From Bacillus sp. BGMRC 2118 (GTDB taxonomy: Bacteria; Bacillota; Bacilli; Bacillales; SA4): a DNA stretch of 64,000 nucleotides. The DNA lies in contig VTTJ01000002.1 in assembly GCA_008364785.1 (NCBI GenBank), forward strand, positions 558,001-622,000, given 5' to 3'. Shown here in pieces: positions 1 through 8,781 of the stretch. The notes beneath the pieces are model-generated. The model worked only from the letters and a program-made list of their open reading frames with translations, did not search any database and had not been told where the DNA came from. How positions within the stretch are numbered: position 1 is the stretch's first letter; each line of letters starts with the position of its first letter. Position numbers and translations under genes: made by a program.

Positions 1-390
1 CATAAAATAAATCAAGATTATGGAAGAGTAATTGAAGGAATAGCTGATGAAGCAACCCGTTACCTAATGGAATATCATTGGCCAGGTAATGTCCGCGAAC
101 TGGAAAATATTCTTGGCAGAGCTGTTATCTATATGAAACCCAATGAGACAAAAATAGAATTATCTCACATTCCTAAATTAGAGCCACAAGGGCAAGCTAA
201 AAAAGAACAAGAACACAGTGAAATACAAGTTAGAACGCTAAATGATATGGTTGAAGAATATGAAGCGAACATATTATCAAGGGTTATACAGCAAAATAAC
301 GGAAATAAAACAGTAACAGCCAAGCAATTAAATATTTCACTGCGAAGTTTATACTATAAGTTAGAAAAATATCATATTTTGCAAAAATGA
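1..390 (+). CDS. bkdR: BkdR, sigma-54-dependent activator (C-terminal part)
   Basis: The reading frame is open from base 1, so this is the end of a longer gene cut by the window edge. It shows the end of a sigma-54 AAA+ activator domain (WPGNVRELENILGRAV), a linker, and a C-terminal Fis-type helix-turn-helix (QLNISLRSLYYKLEKY). In Bacillus, BkdR activates the branched-chain keto acid operon together with the SigL sigma factor. The bkd operon follows directly and has a perfect -24/-12 promoter, so the assignment is strong. The N-terminal sensory part (PAS/ACT-like in relatives) lies outside the window. Confidence 0.9.
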   Translation, partial: HKINQDYGRVIEGIADEATRYLMEYHWPGNVRELENILGRAVIYMKPNETKIELSHIPKLEPQGQAKKEQEHSEIQVRTLNDMVEEYEANILSRVIQQNNGNKTVTAKQLNISLRSLYYKLEKYHILQK

Positions 391-393
391 GCG

Positions 394-426
394 TGCAATT
401 TTTTTCATGATATGCAAGAAATTGCA
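394..426. promoter_or_regulatory. inverted repeat between bkdR and the SigL promoter
   Basis: TGCAATTT (394-401) is mirrored by AAATTGCA (419-426), 17 bp apart, about 50-75 bp upstream of the -24 element. Sigma-54 activators bind upstream dyads, so this could be a BkdR site. It could also act as a weak terminator for bkdR because the left arm runs into a T tract. The dyad is seen; the role is inferred. Confidence 0.4.
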
Positions 427-440
427 TGGATAGAAAAAAC

Positions 441-455
441 GATAAAGCGTTTTCA
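441..455 (+). promoter_or_regulatory. possible CcpA cre site upstream of the bkd operon
   Basis: ATAAAGCGTTTTCA matches the right half of the cre consensus WTGNAANCGNWNNCW exactly but has mismatches at the left edge. It lies just upstream of the SigL promoter. The GCGTTTTC core is identical to cre-like sites before mutA and mce, which belong to the same catabolic route. Weak alone; supported by recurrence. Confidence 0.35.
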
Positions 456-468
456 TTACTTATAAAAG

Positions 469-486
469 TTGGCACGATTCTTGCTT
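469..486 (+). promoter_or_regulatory. sigma-54 (SigL) -24/-12 promoter of the bkd operon
   Basis: TTGGCACGATTCTTGCTT carries GG at 471-472 and GC at 483-484, ten bases between them. It matches the sigma-54 consensus TGGCAC-N5-TTGC without a mismatch. Transcription should start near base 495. The SigL-dependent activator bkdR sits immediately upstream and the ptb-bkdB operon follows. Confidence 0.93.
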
Positions 487-562
487 ATATAATAAATGGG
501 TGCATAGATTAGCTAATCAGGTAAGATTCTGAACGACTAAGAAAAAGGGGTTGAAAACATAC

Positions 563-1465
563 ATGAAGCTTGACACTCTCATTGAAAATGCAACCCGCTA
601 TAATGGGAAGGTTGTTGCAGTAGCAGCGGCTGAAGATGAAGAAGTTATTGAGGCAGTACAACTAGCGCTAAAACAAAACATCGCTTCTTTCCTTTTATTC
701 GGTAATGAAACCGAAATCAAAAGTTTACTAACGAAGCATGGTATTGAGAGAAATGAACATATCACCATCCATCATGCTAATACACAGGATCGTGCGGCTG
801 AATTAGCGGTTAAAGCAGTCAGTTCTAATGATGCGGATATCTTGATGAAAGGAAACATACCGACATCAACGATATTAAAGGCTGTATTAAACAAGGATTA
901 TGGCTTGCGAACTGGTAGTGTATTGTCACATGTCGCAGCGTTTGAAGTAGCTGATTTCGAACAATTGCTATTCGTAACAGATGCAGCAATGAATATTGCT
1001 CCTACTTTGGCAGAGAAAGCTCAAATTGTACAAAATACAGTGAATGTTGCCAATTCAATAGGAATTACAACACCAAAAGTTGCACCAATAGCTGCAGTTG
1101 AAGTGGTAAATCCCAATATGCAAGCAACGTTGGATGCTGCAATACTTAGTCAAATGCAAAAAAGAGGACAAATTAAAGGCTGTATTGTAGATGGTCCATT
1201 GGCACTAGATAATGCAGTTTCAATGAATGCTGCAGAACATAAAGGAATCACAGGTGAAGTAGCAGGACAAGCAGATATTCTGCTCGTTCCAACAATCGAA
1301 GTAGGGAACGTTTTATATAAATCATTAATCTACTTTGCAAAGGCTAAAGTTGGAGCAATGATTGCAGGAGCAAAGGCACCAATCGTGTTAACTTCTAGAG
1401 CTGACTCAGCTGAAAGTAAGTTATATTCACTTGCTTTAGCAGTTTGTTCTGTTGCAAATAAATAA
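563..1465 (+). CDS. ptb: Phosphate butyryltransferase
   Basis: A 300-residue phosphotransbutyrylase of the PTA/PTB family. It converts butyryl-CoA or branched acyl-CoA plus phosphate to acyl-phosphate and CoA in the cytoplasm, feeding butyrate kinase for ATP. The ATG at 563 is preferred over a TTG at 551: the AAGGGG ribosome binding site (545-550) abuts the TTG, while the ATG is 12 nt away and gives the usual family length of about 300 residues. It is the first gene of the SigL-driven operon; bcd starts 29 nt downstream. Assignment rests on length, domain character and operon context. Confidence 0.92.
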   Translation: MKLDTLIENATRYNGKVVAVAAAEDEEVIEAVQLALKQNIASFLLFGNETEIKSLLTKHGIERNEHITIHHANTQDRAAELAVKAVSSNDADILMKGNIPTSTILKAVLNKDYGLRTGSVLSHVAAFEVADFEQLLFVTDAAMNIAPTLAEKAQIVQNTVNVANSIGITTPKVAPIAAVEVVNPNMQATLDAAILSQMQKRGQIKGCIVDGPLALDNAVSMNAAEHKGITGEVAGQADILLVPTIEVGNVLYKSLIYFAKAKVGAMIAGAKAPIVLTSRADSAESKLYSLALAVCSVANK

Positions 1466-1494
1466 TTAAAAGGTAATTTGGGGAGGAAACGAAA

Positions 1495-2598
1495 ATGGAA
1501 TTATTCAAGTATATGGAAACTTATGATTATGAACAATTAGTGTTATGTCAGGATAAAGAATCTGGCCTAAAAGCAATTATCTGTATTCACGATACGACAT
1601 TAGGACCAGCTCTTGGTGGTACTCGTATGTGGACTTACGCATCAGAAGAAGCAGCTATAGAAGATGCCCTTCGTTTAGCGAAAGGAATGACATACAAAAA
1701 TGCAGCAGCAGGTCTAAATCTTGGTGGTGGTAAGACGGTTATCATCGGAGACCCACGTAAAGATAAGAATGAAGCGATGTTCCGTGCTTTTGGACGTTAC
1801 ATTCAAGGGTTAAATGGTCGTTACATTACTGCAGAAGATGTAGGAACAACTGTTGCTGATATGGACCTTATTTACGAAGAAACTGAATATGTAACTGGTA
1901 TTTCACCAGCATTTGGTTCTTCAGGGAACCCATCACCTGTAACTGCTTACGGTGTATATCGCGGAATGAAGGCTGCGGCAAAAGAAGCGTTTGGTACAGA
2001 TTCTTTAGAGGGTAAAGTGATTGCGATTCAAGGTGTAGGAAATGTTGCTTACAACCTTTGTCGTCACCTACATGAAGAAGGTGCAAGCCTGATTGTTACA
2101 GACATTAACAAAGAGGCTGTTGCAAGAGTTGTTGAGGAATTTGGAGCTAAAGCGGTAGATCCAGATGAAATCTACAACGTAGATTGTGATATTTATGCAC
2201 CATGTGCATTAGGAGCAACAATCAATGATGAAACAATTCCACAATTAAAGGCAAAAGTAGTAGCAGGTGCTGCAAACAATCAATTAAAAGAAGCACGTCA
2301 TGGTGACATCCTGCAAGAGATGGGTATTGTATATGCGCCAGATTATGTAATCAATGCGGGTGGAGTAATCAACGTAGCAGATGAATTATACGGATATAAC
2401 CGTGAACGTGCGATGAAAAAAGTAGAAACAATTTATGACAATATTGAGAGAGTTATCTCTATTTCAAAGCGTGACGGTATTCCTACTTATGTAGCAGCAG
2501 ATCGTCTTGCTGAAGAAAGAATTAATACAATGAAAAACTCTAGAAGCCAATTCCTACAAAATAATAAGCATATTTTAAGCCGTAGAATTGGACGTTAA
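1495..2598 (+). CDS. bcd: Leucine (branched-chain amino acid) dehydrogenase
   Basis: A 367-residue NAD-dependent amino acid dehydrogenase that deaminates Leu, Val and Ile to 2-keto acids plus ammonia, the entry step to the Bkd complex. The Glu/Leu/Phe/Val dehydrogenase N-domain contains the glycine-rich segment LGGGKTVI with the catalytic lysine at about residue 80. The C-terminal Rossmann domain has [12 protein letters not shown] near residue 176. The ATG follows GGGGAGGAAACGAAA, a strong binding site. It sits between ptb and buk as in B. subtilis. Confidence 0.96.
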   Translation: MELFKYMETYDYEQLVLCQDKESGLKAIICIHDTTLGPALGGTRMWTYASEEAAIEDALRLAKGMTYKNAAAGLNLGGGKTVIIGDPRKDKNEAMFRAFGRYIQGLNGRYITAEDVGTTVADMDLIYEETEYVTGISPAFGSSGNPSPVTAYGVYRGMKAAAKEAFGTDSLEGKVIAIQGVGNVAYNLCRHLHEEGASLIVTDINKEAVARVVEEFGAKAVDPDEIYNVDCDIYAPCALGATINDETIPQLKAKVVAGAANNQLKEARHGDILQEMGIVYAPDYVINAGGVINVADELYGYNRERAMKKVETIYDNIERVISISKRDGIPTYVAADRLAEERINTMKNSRSQFLQNNKHILSRRIGR

Positions 2599-2629
2599 TG
2601 ACTAAATTTTTTTAGACAGAGGTAAGCTT

Positions 2630-2674
2630 GAGGTGTGGGAGGACAGACAACAGGATATCACATCATCCCACCTC
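2630..2674 (+). other. hairpin in the bcd-buk intercistronic region
   Basis: GAGGTGTGGGA (2630-2640) can pair with TCCCACCTC (2666-2674) with one bulged base. The stem lies between the bcd stop and the buk binding site, inside the operon, with no T tract after it. It may tune mRNA stability or processing rather than end transcription. Inference only. Confidence 0.35.
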
Positions 2675-2710
2675 TCACCTCACAAACCCTCTCTACAGGA
2701 GGAATCAACA

Positions 2711-3817
2711 TTGCAAGAAAATGAATACCGAATTTTAGTTATCAATCCTGGCTCTACTTCCACAAAAATAGGTGTCTATTCAGATGAGGTATCAATCTTT
2801 GAGAAAACGATACGCCACGATGCAGAAACCATTTCTTCTTATCCAAATATCATTGATCAATATGAATTCCGTAAGAACACAATATTGGAAGCTTTAGATC
2901 ATGAAGGAATTAATATTTCAAAACTAAGTGCTGTGTGTGGCCGAGGTGGGCTGCTTCGTCCAATAGAAGGTGGTACTTACGATGTAAACGATCAAATGCT
3001 AAAGGATTTGAGAAAAGGCTACTCTGGGCAGCATGCTTCAAACTTAGGTGGAATCATTGCCTATGAAATTGCCAGTGGATTAAATATACCGTCTTTCATT
3101 GTCGATCCGGTCGTAGTAGATGAATTAGACCCTATCGCTAGAATATCGGGTGTTCCAGAGATTGAACGTAAAAGTATATTCCATGCATTAAACCAAAAGG
3201 CTGTAGCTAGACGTGTAGCAAAGGATTTAGGAAAGCGTTATGAGGAACTTAATTTAATCGTTACTCATATGGGCGGTGGTATAACAGTTGGTGTACACAA
3301 GCTTGGACGTGTAATTGATGTAAATAACGGTCTTCATGGAGATGGACCTTTTAGCCCTGAACGTGCTGGTACAGTACCTGCAGGTGATCTAGTATCCCTA
3401 TGCTTCTCTGGAGAATTTTACAGAGATGAAGTTATGAAAAAACTAGTCGGTCAAGGTGGACTCGTAGGTTATCTTGGAACGAATGATGCGATTAGTGTTG
3501 AAAAAATGATTGAATCAGGTAACGAAAAAGCGAAGCTTGTTTATGAAGCCATGGCATACCAGGTTGCAAAGGAAATCGGTTCAGCGGCTGCGGCTTTAGC
3601 AGGTAAAGTTGACGCCATCATCTTAACTGGAGGATTAGCTTATGGTAAGGGCTATGTATCGCTAATTACAGATCGAGTTAAATGGATTGCTGATGTGATT
3701 GTACAACCTGGTGAAAACGAATTACAAGCATTGGCAGAGGGAGCTCTGCGTGTGTTAAAAGGTGAAGAGAGAGCAAAGACCTATCCAGGCCTTGTAGATC
3801 AAACTGTCAAGGTATAA
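2711..3817 (+). CDS. buk: Butyrate kinase
   Basis: An acetokinase-family enzyme that transfers phosphate from acyl-phosphate to ADP, yielding ATP and branched fatty acid or butyrate. Near the start it has the signature [12 protein letters not shown]; later GGGITVGVH and LTGGLAYGK mark the ASKHA nucleotide-binding fold. The frame is open upstream to a GTG at 2633. The TTG at 2711 has an ideal AGGAGG (2697-2702) eight bases before it and gives 368 residues, close to the family norm, so it is chosen. Third gene of the bkd operon. Confidence 0.93.
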   Translation: MQENEYRILVINPGSTSTKIGVYSDEVSIFEKTIRHDAETISSYPNIIDQYEFRKNTILEALDHEGINISKLSAVCGRGGLLRPIEGGTYDVNDQMLKDLRKGYSGQHASNLGGIIAYEIASGLNIPSFIVDPVVVDELDPIARISGVPEIERKSIFHALNQKAVARRVAKDLGKRYEELNLIVTHMGGGITVGVHKLGRVIDVNNGLHGDGPFSPERAGTVPAGDLVSLCFSGEFYRDEVMKKLVGQGGLVGYLGTNDAISVEKMIESGNEKAKLVYEAMAYQVAKEIGSAAAALAGKVDAIILTGGLAYGKGYVSLITDRVKWIADVIVQPGENELQALAEGALRVLKGEERAKTYPGLVDQTVKV

Positions 3818-3838
3818 AGGTGAAGGAGAGATGAAGAC

Positions 3839-5260
3839 ATGGCAACTGAATATGATGTAGTCATACTTGGAGGCGGAACAGGCGGATACGTAGCAGCAAT
3901 CCGTGCATCCCAATTAGGGAAGAAGGTAGCAATCGTTGAAAAAGGGAAGTTGGGTGGTACATGTCTACATAAAGGATGTATCCCAAGTAAGGCTCTCTTA
4001 CGTAGTGCAGAAGTTTTTGCAACTGCTAAAAAAGGTGAAGAATTTGGTGTTATTGCTAAAGAAGTAGCACTAGATTTTACTAAAGTGCAAGAGAGAAAAG
4101 GGAAAATTGTAGAGCAACTCCACAAAGGTGTTCAACATCTAATGAAGCAAGGCAAAATTGATGTATACGAAGGACTAGGAAGGATTCTGGGACCATCTAT
4201 TTTCTCTCCAATGCCTGGAACGATTTCGGTTGAAATGAACAATGGTGAAGATAATCAAATGCTTATTCCGAAGAATGTTGTCATTGCAACAGGATCACGA
4301 CCTAGAACACTCCCAGGACTAGAAATAGATGGTGAATTTGTCCTGTCATCAGATGAAGCGCTAGAGCTTACAGAACTACCAAATTCAATCATTATTGTTG
4401 GTGGTGGAGTAATTGGAATTGAATGGGCATCAATGATGGCAGATTTCGGAGTCGAAGTAACGGTCATTGAATATGCTGATCGAATTATTCCAACCGAAGA
4501 CAGAGAAATTTCAAAAGAAATGCAACGTTTAATGAAGAAAAAAGGTGTAAAGATTGTTACTAATGCAAAGGTCCTTTCTGAAACATTGGAAAAGGGGAAT
4601 GGAGTAACAATAAAAGCTGAACATAAGGGTGAGCAAAAATCCTTTACAGCTGATAAAATCCTTGTTTCTGTTGGTCGTCAGGCAAACGTTGAAGGAATTG
4701 GTATAGAGAATACAGACATTCAAATTGATAGAGGATTTATTGTTACGAATGAATACTATCAAACAAAAGAATCACATATTTATGCAATTGGAGATGTAAT
4801 CGGTGGTCTTCAATTGGCTCATGTAGCTTCTCATGAAGGAATCACAGCAGTCGAGCACATTGCTGGAGAAAAAACTCATCCAGTCGACCCGACTCTTGTT
4901 TCAAAATGTATTTATAGCAATCCTGAAGCCGCAAGCGTTGGTTTAACAGAAGATGAAGCAAAAGAAAAAGGTTATAAAGTTAAAATAGGTAAATTCTTAT
5001 TTAAAGCAATCGGTAAGGCACTTGTATATGGTGAATCAGATGGATTTGTAAAGCTAGTTGTGGACGAAGAAACAGACGACTTATTAGGCGTTCATATGAT
5101 TGGTCCACATGTTACAGATATGATTTCTGAAGCTGGATTAGCAAAAGTACTTGATGCAACACCATGGGAAATTGCACATACGATTCATCCACATCCAACT
5201 TTATCTGAAGCAATTGGTGAAGCTGCACTTGCTGTGGAAGGTAGAGCTATTCATTCATAA
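3839..5260 (+). CDS. lpdV: Dihydrolipoyl dehydrogenase (E3) of the Bkd complex
   Basis: A 473-residue FAD/NAD disulfide oxidoreductase that reoxidises the dihydrolipoyl group of the E2 subunit. Visible features are the FAD-binding GGGTGGYVAA near residue 11, the redox-active pair C42/C47 in GGTCLHKGCIPSK, a second NAD-binding glycine motif GGGVIGIEWAS, and the C-terminal His-Glu region HPHPTLSEA. The ATG follows AAGGAGAG. It lies 21 nt after buk and before the E1 genes, which marks it as the dedicated E3 rather than the pyruvate dehydrogenase E3. Confidence 0.95.
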   Translation: MATEYDVVILGGGTGGYVAAIRASQLGKKVAIVEKGKLGGTCLHKGCIPSKALLRSAEVFATAKKGEEFGVIAKEVALDFTKVQERKGKIVEQLHKGVQHLMKQGKIDVYEGLGRILGPSIFSPMPGTISVEMNNGEDNQMLIPKNVVIATGSRPRTLPGLEIDGEFVLSSDEALELTELPNSIIIVGGGVIGIEWASMMADFGVEVTVIEYADRIIPTEDREISKEMQRLMKKKGVKIVTNAKVLSETLEKGNGVTIKAEHKGEQKSFTADKILVSVGRQANVEGIGIENTDIQIDRGFIVTNEYYQTKESHIYAIGDVIGGLQLAHVASHEGITAVEHIAGEKTHPVDPTLVSKCIYSNPEAASVGLTEDEAKEKGYKVKIGKFLFKAIGKALVYGESDGFVKLVVDEETDDLLGVHMIGPHVTDMISEAGLAKVLDATPWEIAHTIHPHPTLSEAIGEAALAVEGRAIHS

Positions 5261-5321
5261 TTGCAATCAAAGAAGGTAGGAACTCCTGCCTTCAATTACA
5301 TACTAAATAGGGGGTATCAAT

Positions 5322-6314
5322 ATGGCTGAAAATCGTCATCAAGCCTTAGGTTTAAGTGATGAAAATGTTTTAGAAATGTATGAAACAATGCTACGTGCTC
5401 GAAAAATTGACGAGCGCATGTGGTTATTAAACCGTGCTGGAAAAATTCCATTCGTAATCTCTTGTCAAGGTCAGGAAGCTGCTCAAGTTGGAGCTGCTTT
5501 TGCACTTGATCGTGAGAAGGATTATGTATTGCCATACTATAGAGATATGGGAGTTGTCTTAACATTTGGAATGACGGCAAGGGATTTAATGTTGTCAGCT
5601 TTTGCAAAAGCTGAAGATCCTAACTCTGGTGGACGACAAATGCCGGGCCATTTTGGTCAAAAGAAAAACAGAATTGTAACTGGCTCATCACCAGTTACGA
5701 CTCAAGTACCTCATGCAGTAGGTGTAGCACTAGGTGGAAGATTAGAAGGAAAAGACCTAGTAACATTTGTTACATTTGGTGAAGGGTCTTCTAACCAAGG
5801 GGATTTCCACGAGGGAGCAAACTATGCTGCAGTACACAAATTACCAGTTATCTTCATGTGTGAAAACAACAAGTACGCGATTTCTGTTCCATATGAAAAG
5901 CAAGTAGCGTGTGAGAAAATCTCAGACCGTGCAATCGGTTATGGAATGCCAGGTGTTACAGTTGATGGTAATGACATTCTAGAAGTTTACAAAGCCGTGA
6001 AAGAAGCAGCAGATCGCGGTCGCCGTGGTGAAGGACCTACCCTGGTTGAAACAGTATCATACCGCTTAACTGCCCATTCAAGTGATGACGATGATAGAAT
6101 TTATCGTACAAAAGAAGAGGTAGAAGAAGCGAAGAAAAAAGATGGCTTATTCGCCTTTGAACTTTATCTTCAAGAAATTGGTTTATTAACTGAAGAAAAA
6201 CTTAACGAAATTCAAAATAAGATTAAACAAGAAGTAGAAGAAGCAACAGACTACGCAGAAAATGCTCCATACGCAGAGCCAGAGCATGCATTAAAGCATG
6301 TATATGCTGAGTAA
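5322..6314 (+). CDS. bkdAA: Branched-chain 2-oxoacid dehydrogenase E1 alpha
   Basis: A 330-residue E1 alpha subunit that binds thiamine diphosphate and decarboxylates branched 2-keto acids. The ThDP-binding segment begins GEGSSNQGDFHEG and ends in CENNKYAIS (about residues 150-190). The phosphorylation-loop region YRLTAHSSDDDD is also present. The ATG at 5322 follows a GGGGG binding site. It pairs with bkdAB, which starts 14 nt downstream. Complete and of normal length. Confidence 0.95.
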   Translation: MAENRHQALGLSDENVLEMYETMLRARKIDERMWLLNRAGKIPFVISCQGQEAAQVGAAFALDREKDYVLPYYRDMGVVLTFGMTARDLMLSAFAKAEDPNSGGRQMPGHFGQKKNRIVTGSSPVTTQVPHAVGVALGGRLEGKDLVTFVTFGEGSSNQGDFHEGANYAAVHKLPVIFMCENNKYAISVPYEKQVACEKISDRAIGYGMPGVTVDGNDILEVYKAVKEAADRGRRGEGPTLVETVSYRLTAHSSDDDDRIYRTKEEVEEAKKKDGLFAFELYLQEIGLLTEEKLNEIQNKIKQEVEEATDYAENAPYAEPEHALKHVYAE

Positions 6315-6328
6315 GAGGGGGAAATAAG

Positions 6329-7312
6329 ATGCCAGTAATATCATATATTGATGCTGTAACAATGGCCATTCGTGAAGAAATGGAAAGAGATTCAAAGGTA
6401 TTCACTTTAGGTGAAGATGTCGGACTTAAAGGTGGAGTTTTCAAAGCTACTCATGGTCTATATGACCAATTTGGTGAAGACCGTGTAATTGATACACCAC
6501 TAGCAGAATCTGCAATCGCGGGTGTCGCAATTGGTGCTGCCATGTACGGAATGAGACCTATTGCTGAGATGCAATTTGCTGATTTTATTATGCCTGCGGT
6601 TAACCAAATTATCTCGGAAGCTGCGAGAATTCGTTATCGTTCAAACAATGACTGGACTTGTCCACTTGTTGTTCGAGCACCATATGGTGGTGGAGTTCAC
6701 GGTGCATTATATCACTCTCAATCAGTAGAAGCGGTATTTGCAAATCAACCTGGTTTAAAGATTGTGATGCCTTCTACTCCTTATGATGTAAAAGGATTAT
6801 TGAAAGCTGCCATTCGTGACGAAGATCCGGTATTATTCTTTGAACATAAGCGTGCTTATCGTTTAATTAAAGGTGAAGTTCCAACAGATGATTATGTATT
6901 ACCGATTGGGAAAGCTGATGTAAAGCGTGAGGGTGAAGACGTTACGGTCATTACATACGGATTATGTGTCCACTTTGCGCTTCAAGCTGCTGAAAAACTT
7001 GCTAGCGACGGTATTTCTGTTCATGTATTAGATTTACGAACAGTTTATCCGCTTGATAAGGAAGCAATTATGGAAGCAGCATCAAAGACGGGTAAAGTAC
7101 TGTTATTAACTGAGGATAATAAAGAAGGAAGTATTATGGGAGAAGTATCTGCGATTATCGCTGAGAATTGCCTATTTGATTTAGATGCACCAATTAAGCG
7201 CTTAGCAGGACCAGATGTACCGGCTATGCCTTATGCACCTACAATGGAAAAGTATTTCATGATGAATCCGGATAAAGTTGAAAAAGCATTACGTGAGCTT
7301 GCAGAATTTTAA
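6329..7312 (+). CDS. bkdAB: Branched-chain 2-oxoacid dehydrogenase E1 beta
   Basis: A 327-residue transketolase-type E1 beta subunit. Visible features are GEDVGLKGGVFKAT near residue 30, the central pyrimidine-domain segment MRPIAEMQFADF, and a C-terminal transketolase domain beginning around ADVKREGEDVTVITYG. It completes the alpha2beta2 E1 heterotetramer with bkdAA. The binding site AAGAGGGGGAAATAAG precedes the ATG. Confidence 0.95.
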   Translation: MPVISYIDAVTMAIREEMERDSKVFTLGEDVGLKGGVFKATHGLYDQFGEDRVIDTPLAESAIAGVAIGAAMYGMRPIAEMQFADFIMPAVNQIISEAARIRYRSNNDWTCPLVVRAPYGGGVHGALYHSQSVEAVFANQPGLKIVMPSTPYDVKGLLKAAIRDEDPVLFFEHKRAYRLIKGEVPTDDYVLPIGKADVKREGEDVTVITYGLCVHFALQAAEKLASDGISVHVLDLRTVYPLDKEAIMEAASKTGKVLLLTEDNKEGSIMGEVSAIIAENCLFDLDAPIKRLAGPDVPAMPYAPTMEKYFMMNPDKVEKALRELAEF

Positions 7313-7343
7313 TTAAGTTACAGGGTAAAGGAGGTCATCTCGA

Positions 7344-8639
7344 TTGGCTATTGAAAAAATTACAATGCCTCAACTCGGTGAAAGTGTGACCGAGGGAACA
7401 ATTAGTAAATGGCTCGTGTCCCCAGGAGACAAAGTAAACAAGTATGATCCTATTGCAGAAGTAATGACAGATAAGGTAAATGCGGAAGTTCCATCTTCAT
7501 TTACAGGAACAATTAAAGAACTAATTGCTGCTGAAGATGAAACACTGCCTGTCGGAGCTGTGGTTTGTACCATTGAAGTAGGTGGTGCAGAAAGTACATC
7601 TGCAAAAGAAGCACCTGTAGCTGAAGCTTCAGCTACGCCTGCAACAGCGGAAACAATTACACCTGCTGCAGATTTATCAAATAAGCGCCGTTATTCACCT
7701 GCAGTTCTTCGTTTAGCACAAGAAAATAATATTGACCTTGAGCAATTGACGGGAACCGGAGCTGGTGGTCGAATCACTCGTAAGGATGTACAAAAGGTAC
7801 TGGAAACAGGTCAAATTCCTACGCCTGCTGTGAAGGCAGAAGCACCTGAAGTACAAAGCGCTCCAGTTGTAGAAACGCCTGTACCAACAGCACCAAGTAA
7901 GCCAGCAGCTGCTCCAGTCAACGTACCGACAATGCCTGGTGATATTGAAATTCCAGTATCGGGTGTGCGAAAAGCGATTGCAGCGAATATGCTACGCAGT
8001 AAGCATGAAGCACCACACGCTTGGACAATGGTAGAGGTAGATGTAACGAACCTTGTGAATTATCGAAATTCTATTAAAAATGAGTTTAAAACAAAAGAAG
8101 GCTTTAATTTAACGTTCTTCGCATTTTTCGTGAAAGCTGTTGCACAGGCATTAAAGGAATTCCCACAAATTAACTCAATGTGGGCTGGAGATAAGATTGT
8201 TCAAAAGAAAGATATTAACATCTCGATTGCAGTGGCAACAGATGAAGCATTGTTTGTACCAGTGATTAAACATGCAGATGAAAAGACCATCAAAGGAATT
8301 GCACGTGAAATCACAGAGCTTGCGAACAAAGTACGCGCTGGAAAGCTAAAATCAGATGAGATGCAAGGTGGTACCTTTACGGTTAATAACACAGGATCAT
8401 TTGGTTCTGTTCAATCAATGGGAATTATTAATTACCCTCAAGCAGCCATTTTACAAGTTGAATCCATTGTAAAGCGTCCAGTTGTTATGGATGGTGGGAT
8501 GATTGGAGTGCGCGATATGGTTAACCTTTGCTTATCATTAGACCATCGTGTTCTAGACGGGTTAGTTTGTGGACGTTTCCTTGCGAGAGTAAAAGAGATT
8601 CTAGAGAATACAACAAAAGATAATACATCAGTTTATTAA
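7344..8639 (+). CDS. bkdB: Branched-chain 2-oxoacid dehydrogenase E2 (lipoyl acyltransferase)
   Basis: A 431-residue E2 core that transfers the branched acyl group to CoA. The order is: N-terminal lipoyl domain with lipoyl-lysine K44 in MTDKVNAE; an Ala/Pro/Thr-rich linker; an E3/E1-binding domain around residues 113-155 (RRYSPAVLRLA...GGRITRKDV); a second linker; and the catalytic domain ending with the active-site motif LSLDHRVLDG. The start is TTG at 7344, seven to eight bases after AAAGGAGG. Last gene of the operon, followed by a terminator hairpin. Confidence 0.96.
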   Translation: MAIEKITMPQLGESVTEGTISKWLVSPGDKVNKYDPIAEVMTDKVNAEVPSSFTGTIKELIAAEDETLPVGAVVCTIEVGGAESTSAKEAPVAEASATPATAETITPAADLSNKRRYSPAVLRLAQENNIDLEQLTGTGAGGRITRKDVQKVLETGQIPTPAVKAEAPEVQSAPVVETPVPTAPSKPAAAPVNVPTMPGDIEIPVSGVRKAIAANMLRSKHEAPHAWTMVEVDVTNLVNYRNSIKNEFKTKEGFNLTFFAFFVKAVAQALKEFPQINSMWAGDKIVQKKDINISIAVATDEALFVPVIKHADEKTIKGIAREITELANKVRAGKLKSDEMQGGTFTVNNTGSFGSVQSMGIINYPQAAILQVESIVKRPVVMDGGMIGVRDMVNLCLSLDHRVLDGLVCGRFLARVKEILENTTKDNTSVY

Positions 8640-8649
8640 TAGTTGTTTT

Positions 8650-8695
8650 GAAGAAAGCAGTTCGATTCTAAAAAGGAGTCGGACTGCTCTTCTTT
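8650..8695 (+). terminator. terminator of the bkd operon
   Basis: A long imperfect stem is formed by AAGAAAGCAGTTCGATTC (8651-8668) and GAGTCGGACTGCTCTTCTT (8676-8694), starting 11 nt after the bkdB stop and ending in a T-rich stretch. It fits a rho-independent terminator. Confidence 0.75.
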
Positions 8696-8725
8696 ATGCC
8701 TTTAAATGATAAAATACTCAACTTA

Positions 8726-8766
8726 AAATAAAACGAGGTAAACTAAAGAGAATATCAGCTTACCCC
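8726..8766 (-). terminator. terminator after the FAD dehydrogenase pseudogene
   Basis: Read on the minus strand, GGGGTAAGC (8766-8758) pairs with GTTTACCTC (8743-8735) using two G-U pairs, then GTTTTATTTT follows. It lies 16 nt past the pseudogene stop, so it probably ended its transcript. Confidence 0.55.
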
Positions 8767-8781
8767 GAATATGGAATGATT

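Noticed and set aside
3799..4125. 108-codon minus-strand frame
   Set aside because: Antisense shadow of lpdV with low-complexity composition.
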